Source: Bacteroidales bacterium
GTDB lineage: Bacteria > Bacteroidota > Bacteroidia > Bacteroidales > JAGOPY01
DNA: 25,713 nt
Assembly (NCBI GenBank): GCA_023229505.1
Contig: JALNZD010000053.1
Span: forward strand, 1 to 25,713
Direction: 5' to 3'
Shown: positions 8,156 to 16,307 of the stretch, one piece after another
Layout: each line of letters opens with the position of its first letter
Numbering within the stretch: the first letter of the stretch is position 1
Notes under the pieces: model-generated
The model's input: the letters and a program-made list of their open reading frames with translations, nothing else
What the model was told of the DNA's origin: nothing
Database searches by the model: none
Made by a program: the position numbers and the translations under genes

Positions 8156-9985
8156 ATGAAACAACAAGTATTGATCATTTGCAGTTTGATTTTTTTTACC
8201 ATTCAATGTTCTTCCCCGTCAGGTAATGAAACGGCAACCGGTACACAAAAAGTACAACTGCCCCGTGTACTCTTCATTACAACAGGAATAAGTAATGAAA
8301 ATTCACAGCTTGCCCAGGGAGTGGTAGTCGCTATTCAATCATTTAACAAAATGGGAGCAACTGTCAGGCTGGAACCGCGTGACATTTTATATGATTACCT
8401 GGAATTGACAAGATATAATATTATTATCCTGTCGACTTTCCCAGGTTATCATGATGCCGATAGGCAATACTCGCTCAGTTATATGTCGGACGAAGAATTG
8501 CACAACCTGACAAAGTTTGTGCAAAATGGCGGGGTATTAATATCCGGTGATAATGTCGGGAGAAATTACATTGACGGAACTGACCGTATCATTATATTCC
8601 AGCAGCTAAACCCTAAAAACTGGGAGTTATCGAAATGTTACGGTGTGACCCTTTCAGAGAAAAATATGACCGGCTTTGGTCTGGAGGGGAATATTCCGGG
8701 TTATTTCCAGTGGGACATTTCACGTGGTTTATTATCAGGTGATGAGCGCGAACTATGGACACTAACCCCTGTTTCATTTATTTCTGACAATTATAAAATA
8801 TTAGGATTCTGGAAAAAAGGACAGGACTCTTCTTGGGCAGTCATAGAAAATAAATTTGGAAATGGAAAAGCCTTCTTACTGGCATCTTCTGGTTTTCTGC
8901 ATCCCCGGAACGATGGGGGGTTATGGAGTGAAGGCCAGATTGATAAATTTTATAAGTATGTGATTGACAGGTATAATGAAGAAAACGGTATTCATGTCAG
9001 TTTAAACCCCTGGCCGCTTGCACACGATTACGCTTTTTGTGTTAGCCTGAATGCTGAAGGCGTGATTGATCAATATAACCGTGTTTTTCAGATGCTCGAA
9101 GTAGAAAAAATCAAACCCACTATATTTGTGAATGGATTGGTCAGTGAGGATATCAAATCCTTACTGATAAAAGGGGAATATCCTCTGGCCTCGAGCGGTT
9201 ACGGTTATATCAATCACACAGACCTGAAATATCCCCGGGCGGTGGAGGATATTCTTCTTAATGAAAACTTCTGGGATATGGATTTCAGGGGATTCCGTTT
9301 TCCTTTTACTAATCCGGGGTATTGGAGCCTTCTTGCCCTTGACGAACACGATTATAATTTCGAATCGAGCATTGGAGCGGATAACCTGGATTTTTTCCAC
9401 GGTAGCATCATCCCTTATAATTTGGTTATTACAGATGAGGGATTCTACAGAAGCACGGATATTTTAGAAATAGCGCCAACGTATCACGATGATTACTATT
9501 TTTTAGATGCGATAAAGGAAGGTCAAAAACCTGATTCTAATCAACTGGAAAAGAGCATTATGGTTTATAGCAAATACCTTGAAAACTTTTGGAGTCATGC
9601 TGTAAAACCTTACAAGGGGTTAATGGTTTACCTTGGACATCCTAAATTTGTTGGATATAACGATTCAACGCTGACATCATTAATAAATCTGATAAAATAT
9701 GTCAAAAAAGATAACACCTGGCTCACTACTTTATTGGAAGTGGCAGATTTCAGGAAGAGCCTGAATTTGCTTCAGTTTTATGTTGACATTGAGAAAATGG
9801 AACAGCATATTGACATAATTGCACCTGGTGATATTACTGTTAACGACGTGTGCTTGAATTTTACCGGTAATATTAAAGATGCTTCTGCTAAAAAGGGAAA
9901 AGTCAGGATAATAAAGAATTCACAGGGTTCTCAACTGATATTCGATGCGTTTAACGGGCAATCATTAACGGTACGGTTTGAATAA
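8156..9985 (+). CDS. lipoprotein with amidotransferase-like and NodB-like domains (DUF2194-like)
   Basis: A 609-residue protein, fifth in the exopolysaccharide operon, 16 bases after the previous stop. The N-terminus is a lipoprotein-type signal with Cys18 in TIQCSS. Residues about 38-270 look like a flavodoxin/class I amidotransferase-like fold (PRVLFITTG, IIILSTFPG, FVQNGGVLISGDN, GKAFLLASSGF) without an evident catalytic Cys. Residues about 290-540 have the pattern of a NodB fold with degenerate motifs: SLNAEG (299-301 Asn-Ala-Glu) replaces the FDD pair, while RGFRFPF resembles motif 3. The whole recalls DUF2194 proteins, which I name only tentatively. A short beta-rich tail follows (about 555-609). 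It is probably a non-enzymatic or atypical periplasmic component of polymer modification or export. It converges on the next gene. Confidence 0.65.
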   Translation: MKQQVLIICSLIFFTIQCSSPSGNETATGTQKVQLPRVLFITTGISNENSQLAQGVVVAIQSFNKMGATVRLEPRDILYDYLELTRYNIIILSTFPGYHDADRQYSLSYMSDEELHNLTKFVQNGGVLISGDNVGRNYIDGTDRIIIFQQLNPKNWELSKCYGVTLSEKNMTGFGLEGNIPGYFQWDISRGLLSGDERELWTLTPVSFISDNYKILGFWKKGQDSSWAVIENKFGNGKAFLLASSGFLHPRNDGGLWSEGQIDKFYKYVIDRYNEENGIHVSLNPWPLAHDYAFCVSLNAEGVIDQYNRVFQMLEVEKIKPTIFVNGLVSEDIKSLLIKGEYPLASSGYGYINHTDLKYPRAVEDILLNENFWDMDFRGFRFPFTNPGYWSLLALDEHDYNFESSIGADNLDFFHGSIIPYNLVITDEGFYRSTDILEIAPTYHDDYYFLDAIKEGQKPDSNQLEKSIMVYSKYLENFWSHAVKPYKGLMVYLGHPKFVGYNDSTLTSLINLIKYVKKDNTWLTTLLEVADFRKSLNLLQFYVDIEKMEQHIDIIAPGDITVNDVCLNFTGNIKDASAKKGKVRIIKNSQGSQLIFDAFNGQSLTVRFE

Positions 9986-10008
9986 TCCAATAAATATAAA
10001 ATTATTCT

Positions 10009-10443
10009 TTAGATAGTATCGGTGATCTCAGTTTTTGACCTTATCTGGTGCCTTTCATCCAGGAGCTTATCGATCTCTTCCTGCGATAAAGAAGGATTTT
10101 TCAACAAATTATCGATTTCAGAGAGTGTCCTTTTATGGCCTGTGATTACTGGAGTTTCAGAAGGAATTTCCATATCGGGTATCAAATTATCTTCCAGCTC
10201 CCCTTTCAACTGTTCTACCATATCAGCAACCATTTGTTTGATCGGTTCACCGAATTGCTGAAGGAGTTGTTCTGAGATCTGGTCTTTCATCTTATCATAA
10301 TTCTGTAAGAAAAAATCGAAATTCATGATAAACATCTTGGGAACCCCTGGTATGCCTTCAAATTGTGACTTATCCTTGAGTTTCCTGAGCAATTTGATCA
10401 GCAGGTCAAGATTCTCACTGAAGGAGCGGTCGTTGGTGGCCAT
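10009..10443 (-). CDS. unknown small helical protein (144 aa)
   Basis: I do not recognise this protein. It has no signal peptide or TM segment, is rich in Lys, Glu, Asp and Leu, and is predicted by eye to be mostly helical (DLLIKLLRKLKDKS; DKMKDQISEQLLQQFGEPIKQMVADMVEQLKGELEDN). A short charged C-terminus (SLSQEEIDKLLDERHQIR) resembles a helical hairpin. It converges with the last gene of the exopolysaccharide operon, 23 bases apart, and diverges from the thioredoxin-like gene. The codon pattern and clean start (ATG 10443) support a real gene. It is likely cytosolic; no role can be assigned. Confidence 0.65.
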   Translation of the reverse strand: MATNDRSFSENLDLLIKLLRKLKDKSQFEGIPGVPKMFIMNFDFFLQNYDKMKDQISEQLLQQFGEPIKQMVADMVEQLKGELEDNLIPDMEIPSETPVITGHKRTLSEIDNLLKNPSLSQEEIDKLLDERHQIRSKTEITDTI

Positions 10444-10542
10444 GATGGAAAATTTCAGGCAAAGTTAGTGGTTTTTTACAATTCTTGCGCTGTGCGGTTT
10501 AATGAACTTTGTTTATTCAGGCAAACTAAACCTTCTTTGACT

Positions 10543-10550
10543 TATATTTG
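10543..10550 (+). promoter_or_regulatory. candidate -7 promoter of the thioredoxin-like gene
   Basis: TATATTTG is an exact TAnnTTTG match, 19 bases before the ATG at 10570. A TTTG at 10508-10511 is further away than the usual -33 spacing. A transcript starting here would have a very short leader. Confidence 0.4.
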
Positions 10551-10569
10551 TTTAAAAATCAAAACAGAT

Positions 10570-11088
10570 ATGTCAAATAACGTCAGAGCTGCCATATTAT
10601 TGGCTTGGGCCATTCTACCGGTGATGGTTTTTTCGCAGGAACTTAACCGTAAGATCATCGATCCCAGGCTGGATAAAGAAATTCTGTACGGTTACTGTGA
10701 CCGTTACGGGCTTGAAAAGGGCGAATTCGGTAAATTGTTTGACGAGTATTACAAGATCTATGAGCCTGATCAAGCCGTTTTAAATCAATTAAAATTAAAG
10801 CAGGAAGGGATTGAGATCCTTATTATACTGGGAACATGGTGCAGCGACAGCCAGGAACAGGTTCCCAAGTTCTTCAAAATTCTTGACAAAATCAGGTTTA
10901 ATAAGAAAAGCGTCCAATTGATCTGTGTCAGCCGCGATAAAGAGGCAGGAGATGTTGAAACGGTGAACTATAATATCCAGCGGGTCCCCACTTTTATTGT
11001 TTACCGGAAAGGAAGGGAAATCGGACGAATAATAGAAACCCCGTATTCTACGCTGGAAAAGGACCTCCTGATGTTCTTCAGTGATTAA
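10570..11088 (+). CDS. exported thioredoxin-like protein with a CxxS motif
   Basis: A 172-residue protein. I chose ATG 10570 over upstream in-frame starts because it directly precedes a signal peptide (AAILLAWAILPVMVFSQ), giving an exported protein. The C-terminal part is a thioredoxin fold: ILIILGTWCSDSQEQVPKF carries the active-site loop with Cys91 and Ser94 (CSDS) in place of CxxC, and VPTFIVYRKG contains the cis-proline. Having only the first cysteine suggests a monothiol or binding role rather than classic dithiol exchange. panC starts 18 bases downstream, so the two may share a transcript, although no functional link is obvious. Confidence 0.78.
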   Translation: MSNNVRAAILLAWAILPVMVFSQELNRKIIDPRLDKEILYGYCDRYGLEKGEFGKLFDEYYKIYEPDQAVLNQLKLKQEGIEILIILGTWCSDSQEQVPKFFKILDKIRFNKKSVQLICVSRDKEAGDVETVNYNIQRVPTFIVYRKGREIGRIIETPYSTLEKDLLMFFSD

Positions 11089-11106
11089 TGATTTTAGCAG
11101 GAAGAG

Positions 11107-11961
11107 ATGGAAGTTTATCATTCTATTGCAGATACCCGGCAATGGCTGTCCGGTGAGAGATCCATGGGTAAATCCATCGGTTTTGTACCCACCATGGGGG
11201 CATTGCACCAGGGGCACCTTGAATTGGTAAAAAGGGCCTGCCGTGAAAATGACCTGGCGGGATGCAGTATTTTCGTGAACCCGATCCAGTTCAATAACCC
11301 TGAAGACCTGACAAAATATCCCCGTACCCTTGAGCATGATCTGCAATTGCTGGAGAAAACCGGATGCCACCTTGTTTTTGCCCCTTCAGTTGAGGAGATG
11401 TATCCGGAGCCTGTTACAAAAAAATATGATTTTGGCGCATTGGAAAGGGTGATGGAAGGGAAGCACCGGCCCGGCCATTTCAGTGGGGTAGCCGTGGTTG
11501 TAAATAAGCTTTTCGATATTTTCCAGCCTGACAGAGCTTATTTCGGGGAAAAAGATTTTCAGCAGCTCAGGATTATCCAATCGTTGGTGAGGATGGAGAA
11601 TATACCTGTTGAAATAGTTCCCTGCCCGACTGTCCGCGAAACCGACGGCCTGGCCATGAGTTCGCGTAACCGGAGGCTAAGCGCAAATGAGAGGGCTATC
11701 GCTCCGGAAATATACCAGACTTTGCTCCATGCCAGGGATCTTGCAAAAAATATCCCTGTTTCTGAACTTAAGAGAATTTCCACCGTCAGGTTAGAAAGTA
11801 AAGGTTTCCGGGTGGATTATTTTGAACTGGCAGATCTCGAATCACTGCAGCCTTTAGCAGACTGGGAAGAAACACCGGGAGCAATAGCCTGTATTGCTGC
11901 ATTATTAGGAAGTGTCCGTTTGATTGACAATATGATTTTATTTCCTAACTTTGCCCGCTGA
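11107..11961 (+). CDS. panC: pantoate--beta-alanine ligase
   Basis: PanC joins pantoate and beta-alanine with ATP to give pantothenate, the last step of vitamin B5 synthesis, in the cytosol. The 284-residue length is normal. The nucleotidyltransferase signature PTMGALHQGHLELV (His34-x-Gly36-His37) is at the N-terminus, followed by FVNPIQF, FGEKDFQQL and the KMSKS-equivalent SSRNRRLS loop. The start ATG 11107 is preceded by AGGAAGAG, a fair ribosome-binding site. panD follows 35 bases later, and its product supplies the beta-alanine, so the pair forms a pantothenate unit. Confidence 0.97.
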   Translation: MEVYHSIADTRQWLSGERSMGKSIGFVPTMGALHQGHLELVKRACRENDLAGCSIFVNPIQFNNPEDLTKYPRTLEHDLQLLEKTGCHLVFAPSVEEMYPEPVTKKYDFGALERVMEGKHRPGHFSGVAVVVNKLFDIFQPDRAYFGEKDFQQLRIIQSLVRMENIPVEIVPCPTVRETDGLAMSSRNRRLSANERAIAPEIYQTLLHARDLAKNIPVSELKRISTVRLESKGFRVDYFELADLESLQPLADWEETPGAIACIAALLGSVRLIDNMILFPNFAR

Positions 11962-11996
11962 AATTTTACCGGGACTATCCGGTTAACGACTTGGAG

Positions 11997-12344
11997 ATGA
12001 ACGTTAAATTACTTAAATCAAAGATACACAGGGCGACAGTTACGCTTTCCAGCCTGAATTATGTCGGCAGCATCGGTATTGATGAAGATCTTATGGACGC
12101 TGCAAAATTGTTCAATTATGAAAAAGTCCATGTTTTCAACATAAATAACGGAGAGCGTTTTGAAACCTATGTAATAAAGGAAGATCGGGGTTCAGGCATT
12201 ATCGGAGTATACGGAGCCGCTGCAAGAAAAGTGGCAGTCGGCGACCTGGTGATCGTTGCAGCCTATGCATCCATGAGTCCTGAAGAAGCTCAGAATTTTC
12301 AACCCGCCATTGCCATTCCGGATGCCAACAACCATCTAAAGTAA
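11997..12344 (+). CDS. panD: aspartate 1-decarboxylase
   Basis: PanD makes beta-alanine from aspartate using a pyruvoyl group formed by self-cleavage. The product is 115 residues from ATG 11997; a TTG six bases earlier is possible but adds only two residues. The hallmark LKSKIHRATVT is at the N-terminus. The processing site is Gly24-Ser25 in NYVGSIGID, the same position as in well-studied PanD proteins, and GAAARKVAVGDLVI closes the barrel. It lies directly after panC. Length and motifs are complete. Confidence 0.96.
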   Translation: MNVKLLKSKIHRATVTLSSLNYVGSIGIDEDLMDAAKLFNYEKVHVFNINNGERFETYVIKEDRGSGIIGVYGAAARKVAVGDLVIVAAYASMSPEEAQNFQPAIAIPDANNHLK

Positions 12345-12350
12345 AAGTCC

Positions 12351-13364
12351 TTGAAGAAGCGCATTCTTACCGTTATCCAGTATCTTTTCTTTCTGTTGAT
12401 AGGGTTGGTATTACTCTGGCTGGTCTTCAGAGAGATCGATGTAAAGGAGGTGGCGGCTGAGATCCGGGCTGCGAGGTATGAATGGCTCCTGCTTTCCATT
12501 ATTCTCGGTGTATTCAGTCATATTGCAAGGGCCATGCGCTGGAATATCCTGATCCGTTCGATGGGTTATAAAACTGACACCCAGACGACTTTTTACGCCG
12601 TGATGGTCGGATATATGGCAAACACGGCCTTTCCGAGGCTTGGCGAAGTAACCCGCTGCGGAGTCCTGGCAAAAAAGAAAGGCATCCCTTTCAATTCCCT
12701 TTTTGGTACCGTCATCTCTGAAAGGGTTTTCGATATGATCATCCTCCTGCTGATCATCATCGCTGTAATTTTATTTCAGCTAAGTATGCTCAGCGCATTC
12801 GTAAACAAATACATCATTTCGTATTTAACCGGAATGGCCAACCGGGATAACCTGTTTTTGGCCATTATCCTGTTAGTCGTGGTCATAGTTTTACCGCTGG
12901 TACTGTTCAGGATATTCTTCAGCAGGATCAGAAAACTGCATATTTACAACAAAGTCATTGATTTCCTGAAAGGCCTGCTCGATGGGGCGAAAACCATTAT
13001 GAAGATTAAACACAAATGGTCGTTTCTTGGATTGACCCTCGTGATATGGACGCTTTACACCCTGATGACCTACACGGCATTCTTTGCCCTGGAGGCGACA
13101 TCAGGTCTGAATTTTTTTGATGCCATAACCGTGATGGCTTTGGGCAGCCTGGGAATGGTCGCCCCGGTTCCCGGCGGGATTGGCGCATACCAGTTCATCG
13201 TCAAAGCCATACTCACCGAGATTTTCCTGATCCAATCCGAACCTGCGGTTTCCTATTCTATCATCCTGTGGGCGGCCCAGTCAGTTATGATCCTTGTTTT
13301 GGGGACATTATCCTATTATATCCTGGTATTTAAAAAAACGAAGAAAAGTTATGACTACGCTTGA
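12351..13364 (+). CDS. lysylphosphatidylglycerol synthase-like / flippase-like membrane protein (UPF0104)
   Basis: A 337-residue polytopic inner-membrane protein with about eight hydrophobic segments, starting at residues 7-27 (VIQYLFFLLIGLVLLWLVF). The phrases RAMRWNILIRSMGY, MVGYMANTAFPRLGEVTRCGVLAKK and GSLGMVAPVPGGIGAYQFIV are typical of the family sharing a fold with the N-terminal domain of MprF and with AglD/YbhN proteins. Members are thought to move or modify lipids; the substrate here is unknown. The start is TTG at 12351, seven bases after panD; no ATG is available nearby and LKKRIL is the usual N-terminus. The end overlaps the next gene by 14 bases. Confidence 0.85.
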   Translation: MKKRILTVIQYLFFLLIGLVLLWLVFREIDVKEVAAEIRAARYEWLLLSIILGVFSHIARAMRWNILIRSMGYKTDTQTTFYAVMVGYMANTAFPRLGEVTRCGVLAKKKGIPFNSLFGTVISERVFDMIILLLIIIAVILFQLSMLSAFVNKYIISYLTGMANRDNLFLAIILLVVVIVLPLVLFRIFFSRIRKLHIYNKVIDFLKGLLDGAKTIMKIKHKWSFLGLTLVIWTLYTLMTYTAFFALEATSGLNFFDAITVMALGSLGMVAPVPGGIGAYQFIVKAILTEIFLIQSEPAVSYSIILWAAQSVMILVLGTLSYYILVFKKTKKSYDYA

Positions 13365-13836
13365 AGTAACCAACAATAAAATATTAGACCATAAAGTTCT
13401 TGAAAACCGCTTAGCCATGTGGCGGTTTTTAAATAATAAGATCGTCTTTACCAATGGTTGTTTTGATATACTTCACCGGGGGCATATCGAATATCTGTCA
13501 CAGGCCCGGGACAGGGGCGCAGTGCTTATAATAGGATTGAACAGCGATGCTTCCGTAAAGAGGATAAAAGGAGTTGGACGGCCACTACAGGACGAGATGT
13601 CGCGTGCCCTGGTGCTGGCTTCGCTTCGTATCGTGGATGCCGTTGTACTCTTTGATGAAGATACACCTTACGAACTGATAAAGCTCGTCAAACCCGATGT
13701 GCTCGTCAAAGGAGCCGATTATACCAAAGAAATCATCGTTGGCGCAGATATTGTAAAAGCCAATGGCGGGGAAGTAGTTACTATTCCGATTGTAGAAGGG
13801 TATTCGACATCAAAAATTTTAAATTTTAAATTTTAA
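13351..13836 (+). CDS. rfaE2: D-glycero-beta-D-manno-heptose 1-phosphate adenylyltransferase (RfaE2-like)
   Basis: A 161-residue cytidylyltransferase-fold protein equivalent to the C-terminal domain of HldE. It activates heptose-1-phosphate with ATP to make ADP-heptose for LPS core synthesis. FTNGCFDILHRGHIEYL carries the HxGH nucleotide-binding motif (His42, His45). GLNSDASVKRIKG, RPLQDEMSRA, KPDVLVKGADYT and EGYSTSKIL are the other family signatures. I chose ATG 13351, which overlaps the preceding membrane-protein gene by 14 bases. The 3' end lies in a run of AAATTTT units, giving the tail ILNFKF. Closely related glycerol-3-phosphate cytidylyltransferases are the main alternative, but the K-G-A-D-Y-T phrase favours RfaE2. 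Confidence 0.9.
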   Translation: MTTLEVTNNKILDHKVLENRLAMWRFLNNKIVFTNGCFDILHRGHIEYLSQARDRGAVLIIGLNSDASVKRIKGVGRPLQDEMSRALVLASLRIVDAVVLFDEDTPYELIKLVKPDVLVKGADYTKEIIVGADIVKANGGEVVTIPIVEGYSTSKILNFKF

Positions 13837-13844
13837 ATTATTTC

Positions 13845-15203
13845 ATGTCCTCTAAATCTAAATCCGTTTTCTTTTGCCAGAGCTGCGGATCTCAGTCGCC
13901 TAAGTGGATCGGGAAATGCCCGGCCTGCGGGGAGTGGAACACGTATGTGGAAGAGGTGGTGAAAATTGAGGGTAAGACGGTAAGGCGGGAAGACGGTAAG
14001 AGTGCAAGACCTGTAAGGATTTTGGAGATAAAGGGAGAAGATGGGAAGAGGCGATCGACGATGAACGGGGAGCTGGACCGGGTACTTGGAGGTGGATTGG
14101 TGCCGGGATCGCTGATCCTGGTCGGCGGGGAGCCGGGTATCGGTAAATCAACCTTATTGCTGCAGATAGCCTTGCAGATGAAAGATCAGAAAATCCTTTA
14201 CGTAACGGGTGAGGAGAGCGCCCAGCAGATCAAAATGCGGGCGGAAAGGGTAGGGGTGAAGAATGTGGATTGCTTCATCATGACCGAAACGAGCACCGGC
14301 CAGATCTTACATCAGCTTGATGAGATCCGGCCAACATTGGTTATTATCGATTCCATACAGACTTTACAGACAGATATTCTCGATTCGCCGGCAGGCAGCA
14401 TCTCACAGATACGGGAATGTGCCGCGGAAATGCAGCGTTATGCCAAAACGACTGCGACACCGGTTATTCTCATCGGCCATATCATCAAGGACGGCTCACT
14501 GGCCGGTCCAAAGATACTTGAACACATGGTTGACACCGTGCTGAGTTTCGAAGGAGAAAGAAATTACGGTTACCGTATCCTCCGTTCTGTAAAAAACCGT
14601 TTTGGCCCGACTTCGGAACTGGGTATCTACGAGATGCATGACAACGGCCTCCGGGAGGTGACGAACCCCTCGGAGATCCTTATTTCCCAGCGGGAAGAAG
14701 ACGTCAGCGGGGTGGCAATTGCAGCCTCAATCGAAGGGTTGCGCCCCATGCTGATCGAGATCCAGGCGCTGGTCAGTTCGGCCGCTTATGGCACCCCGCA
14801 GCGCTCGACCACCGGCTTTGATGTCCGCCGCCTGAACATGCTGCTGGCCGTGCTCGAAAAAAGGAGCGGTTTCCGTCTAGGGATGAAAGATGTTTTCCTC
14901 AATATTGCCGGTGGCCTGCGGGTGGATGATCCTGCCATTGACCTGGCCGTCGTGGCGGCTATACTGTCATCCAATGCCGACGTATCCATCGACAGCAAGA
15001 CCTGTTTTGCCGCAGAAGTCGGCCTCTCCGGCGAGATCCGGGCCGTGAACCGCGTCGAACAGCGCGTGGCCGAAGCGGAAAAGCTGGGATTCAAACGGAT
15101 GTTTATCTCCAAATACAACCGGAAATCGCTCGATCAGAAAAAGTATAAGATCGAGCTGGTTTTTGCAGGGAGTGTCTCAGATGTGGTGAAGGGGCTCTTT
15201 TAA
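13845..15203 (+). CDS. radA: DNA repair protein RadA
   Basis: RadA (Sms) is a RecA-like ATPase and hexameric helicase that drives branch migration in recombinational repair. All parts are present in 452 residues: an N-terminal zinc finger (Cys11, Cys14, Cys25, Cys28), a Walker A loop GGEPGIGKST (Lys101), a Walker B region LVIIDSIQT, the diagnostic KNRFG motif (250-254), and a Lon-like C-terminal domain (LSGEIRAVNRVEQRVAEAEKLGFKR). It starts 8 bases after rfaE2. Its stop is immediately followed by the left edge of the defence island. Base composition is visibly more GC-rich here than in the island. Confidence 0.97.
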   Translation: MSSKSKSVFFCQSCGSQSPKWIGKCPACGEWNTYVEEVVKIEGKTVRREDGKSARPVRILEIKGEDGKRRSTMNGELDRVLGGGLVPGSLILVGGEPGIGKSTLLLQIALQMKDQKILYVTGEESAQQIKMRAERVGVKNVDCFIMTETSTGQILHQLDEIRPTLVIIDSIQTLQTDILDSPAGSISQIRECAAEMQRYAKTTATPVILIGHIIKDGSLAGPKILEHMVDTVLSFEGERNYGYRILRSVKNRFGPTSELGIYEMHDNGLREVTNPSEILISQREEDVSGVAIAASIEGLRPMLIEIQALVSSAAYGTPQRSTTGFDVRRLNMLLAVLEKRSGFRLGMKDVFLNIAGGLRVDDPAIDLAVVAAILSSNADVSIDSKTCFAAEVGLSGEIRAVNRVEQRVAEAEKLGFKRMFISKYNRKSLDQKKYKIELVFAGSVSDVVKGLF

Positions 15204-15218
15204 GTTGACAGTTGACAG
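15204..15218 (+). repeat. left 15-bp terminal inverted repeat
   Basis: GTTGACAGTTGACAG, directly after the radA stop. Its exact reverse complement is at 23227-23241. The repeat contains a duplicated seven-base word, and similar simple phrases occur in intergenic DNA of Bacteroidota, so chance or slippage cannot be excluded. A second inverted word, GTTACCAGC (15249-15257), matches GCTGGTAAC at 23210-23218. Confidence 0.5.
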
Positions 15219-15388
15219 AAAGTGAATATGTAACAGATTTTAGCCCATGTTACCAGCTGGCGTTCTTGTCGTCCGTGTCGCGAGAGTCAGGTATGTTAAG
15301 GGTTTGGCTGTTATTGTCGGCTTGAGTTTTGGTCTGTTTGTGTCGGCAGTGCGGTAGCAGATTTAAAATTTTTTAGAAGGGAAGGAGA

Positions 15389-15405
15389 TTTTAAAAAATA
15401 ATTTT
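15389..15405 (+). repeat. AT-rich 17-bp inverted repeat, left copy
   Basis: TTTTAAAAAATAATTTT has its exact reverse complement at 23006-23022 on the other side of the island. In each copy a second A/T palindrome-like word (ATTTAAAATTTTTT on the left, AAATTTTTAAAA on the right) lies some 13-14 bases away. The low complexity makes a chance match possible. Confidence 0.4.
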
Positions 15406-15418
15406 TCTTGGGTAGGAA

Positions 15419-15488
15419 AGGTGTAAGCTCTTTTGCAAACTTTGGTCTGCGAGTTGGCTTATAGCGGTTTGCAAATGTGCTTACACCT
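15419..15488. repeat. imperfect 22-bp hairpin, left copy of a flanking pair
   Basis: Arm 15419-15440 and arm 15467-15488 are reverse complements over 22 bases except at two positions, with a 26-base loop. The mismatches fall in the small block GCTCTTTTG / CAAATGTGC. The same block with the same two mismatches recurs in the hairpin at 22936-22990, and both are followed by TGTGGGTTGG. It ends 12 bases from the stop of the metallopeptidase gene, so it could also act as a terminator for that operon, although there is no T-run. Confidence 0.7.
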
Positions 15489-15500
15489 GTGGGTTGGTTG

Positions 15501-16307
15501 TCAGTCCTCCCAAATAATACTCAAAATAGTTTTGTATCTCTTAGTTGGAATACAGTATTCATAAAAATCTGTATCCTCGTTATCATATTCGTTCAATGTG
15601 AACCAAGTTGATTTACTTATTGTCTGTACTTTTTCTTCCAACTTATAAAGAAACTCGTAATTCTTTTTTATGTATTCGGCTGCAACGGAATCAGCGGGTG
15701 GTGTTAATCGGGTGTAATCACCAAGCCAAACTTTTAAGTCGTCTGATTTTTTCCAATACTTTACTATTCCGTTATCAATGAACACAAGACAAATAGGGTG
15801 AAGGTCAAATTGTAGATAACGGAAAACTGTTGCGGTTAAACTTGCTTTGAATCTTTCTGCAAGTTGTTTGATAAGTAAGGGTGAAAACTTTTTCCCTTTT
15901 GCTTCTTTAAGAAATAATTTTTCGGGAATCAAAAGTTCACCGGCGAATTCATTTGCTTCCAACTCTTGCTTTCCAAACTTCAATGCTTTCTCCATTCCTG
16001 CAATGATATTGAAGTTTGAGAAAGTATCGTCTGGAAGCTGCATATTCCTGTGCATTATCAAATGTCCGATTTCATGTGCTGTCACAAAACGCTTTCTTTC
16101 GGGGAACTGGATTTTTGAATTTACTTTAATAACTGCTTTATTTTTTCCGAAAATTATTTTGCCATCACAGTTAGTTAATTCTTCTTCAATCAGTATGGCA
16201 TCCAATCCAGCGACAAACAAATCCATTCCCAAATCGGTGATTTCATCTAACCCACAGTTTGAGAGTAATTGTTGTGCTTGAATATGTGCATTAGTGGCTC
16301 TTGTCAT
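15501..16307 (-). CDS. ImmA/IrrE-family zinc metallopeptidase (M78)
   Basis: A 268-residue protein of the family that includes ImmA, IrrE and the CBASS regulator CapP, proteases that cleave a specific partner protein to switch on gene expression. The zinc site is HEIGHLIMH (His78, Glu79, His82), with the third ligand Glu117 in ELEANEFAGELLIP, the family signature. No HTH is fused at the N-terminus, unlike many phage repressor fusions. The C-terminal part (about 165-268), after LKVWLGDYTRLTPP, is a variable, possibly sensory region. It is last in an operon: its start lies within the end of the upstream 131-residue gene (17-base overlap), which in turn overlaps a sigma-like gene. It probably cleaves one of those two proteins. 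The target is inference. Confidence 0.88.
   Translation of the reverse strand: MTRATNAHIQAQQLLSNCGLDEITDLGMDLFVAGLDAILIEEELTNCDGKIIFGKNKAVIKVNSKIQFPERKRFVTAHEIGHLIMHRNMQLPDDTFSNFNIIAGMEKALKFGKQELEANEFAGELLIPEKLFLKEAKGKKFSPLLIKQLAERFKASLTATVFRYLQFDLHPICLVFIDNGIVKYWKKSDDLKVWLGDYTRLTPPADSVAAEYIKKNYEFLYKLEEKVQTISKSTWFTLNEYDNEDTDFYEYCIPTKRYKTILSIIWED

Noticed and set aside
10468..10569. Upstream extension of the thioredoxin-like protein
   Set aside because: The first 34 residues precede a clear signal peptide and overlap the promoter element at 10543-10550; ATG 10570 fits better.
13812..13838. AAATTTT tandem units at the end of rfaE2
   Set aside because: A simple AT repeat coding the last residues and stop; it may be slightly variable but shows no sign of regulation or mobility.
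15419..15488. Left hairpin as an ordinary rho-independent terminator
   Set aside because: The stem is long with a 26-base loop and no T-run on either strand, and a related hairpin sits at the other end of the island, so a terminator alone does not explain it. It is not fully excluded.
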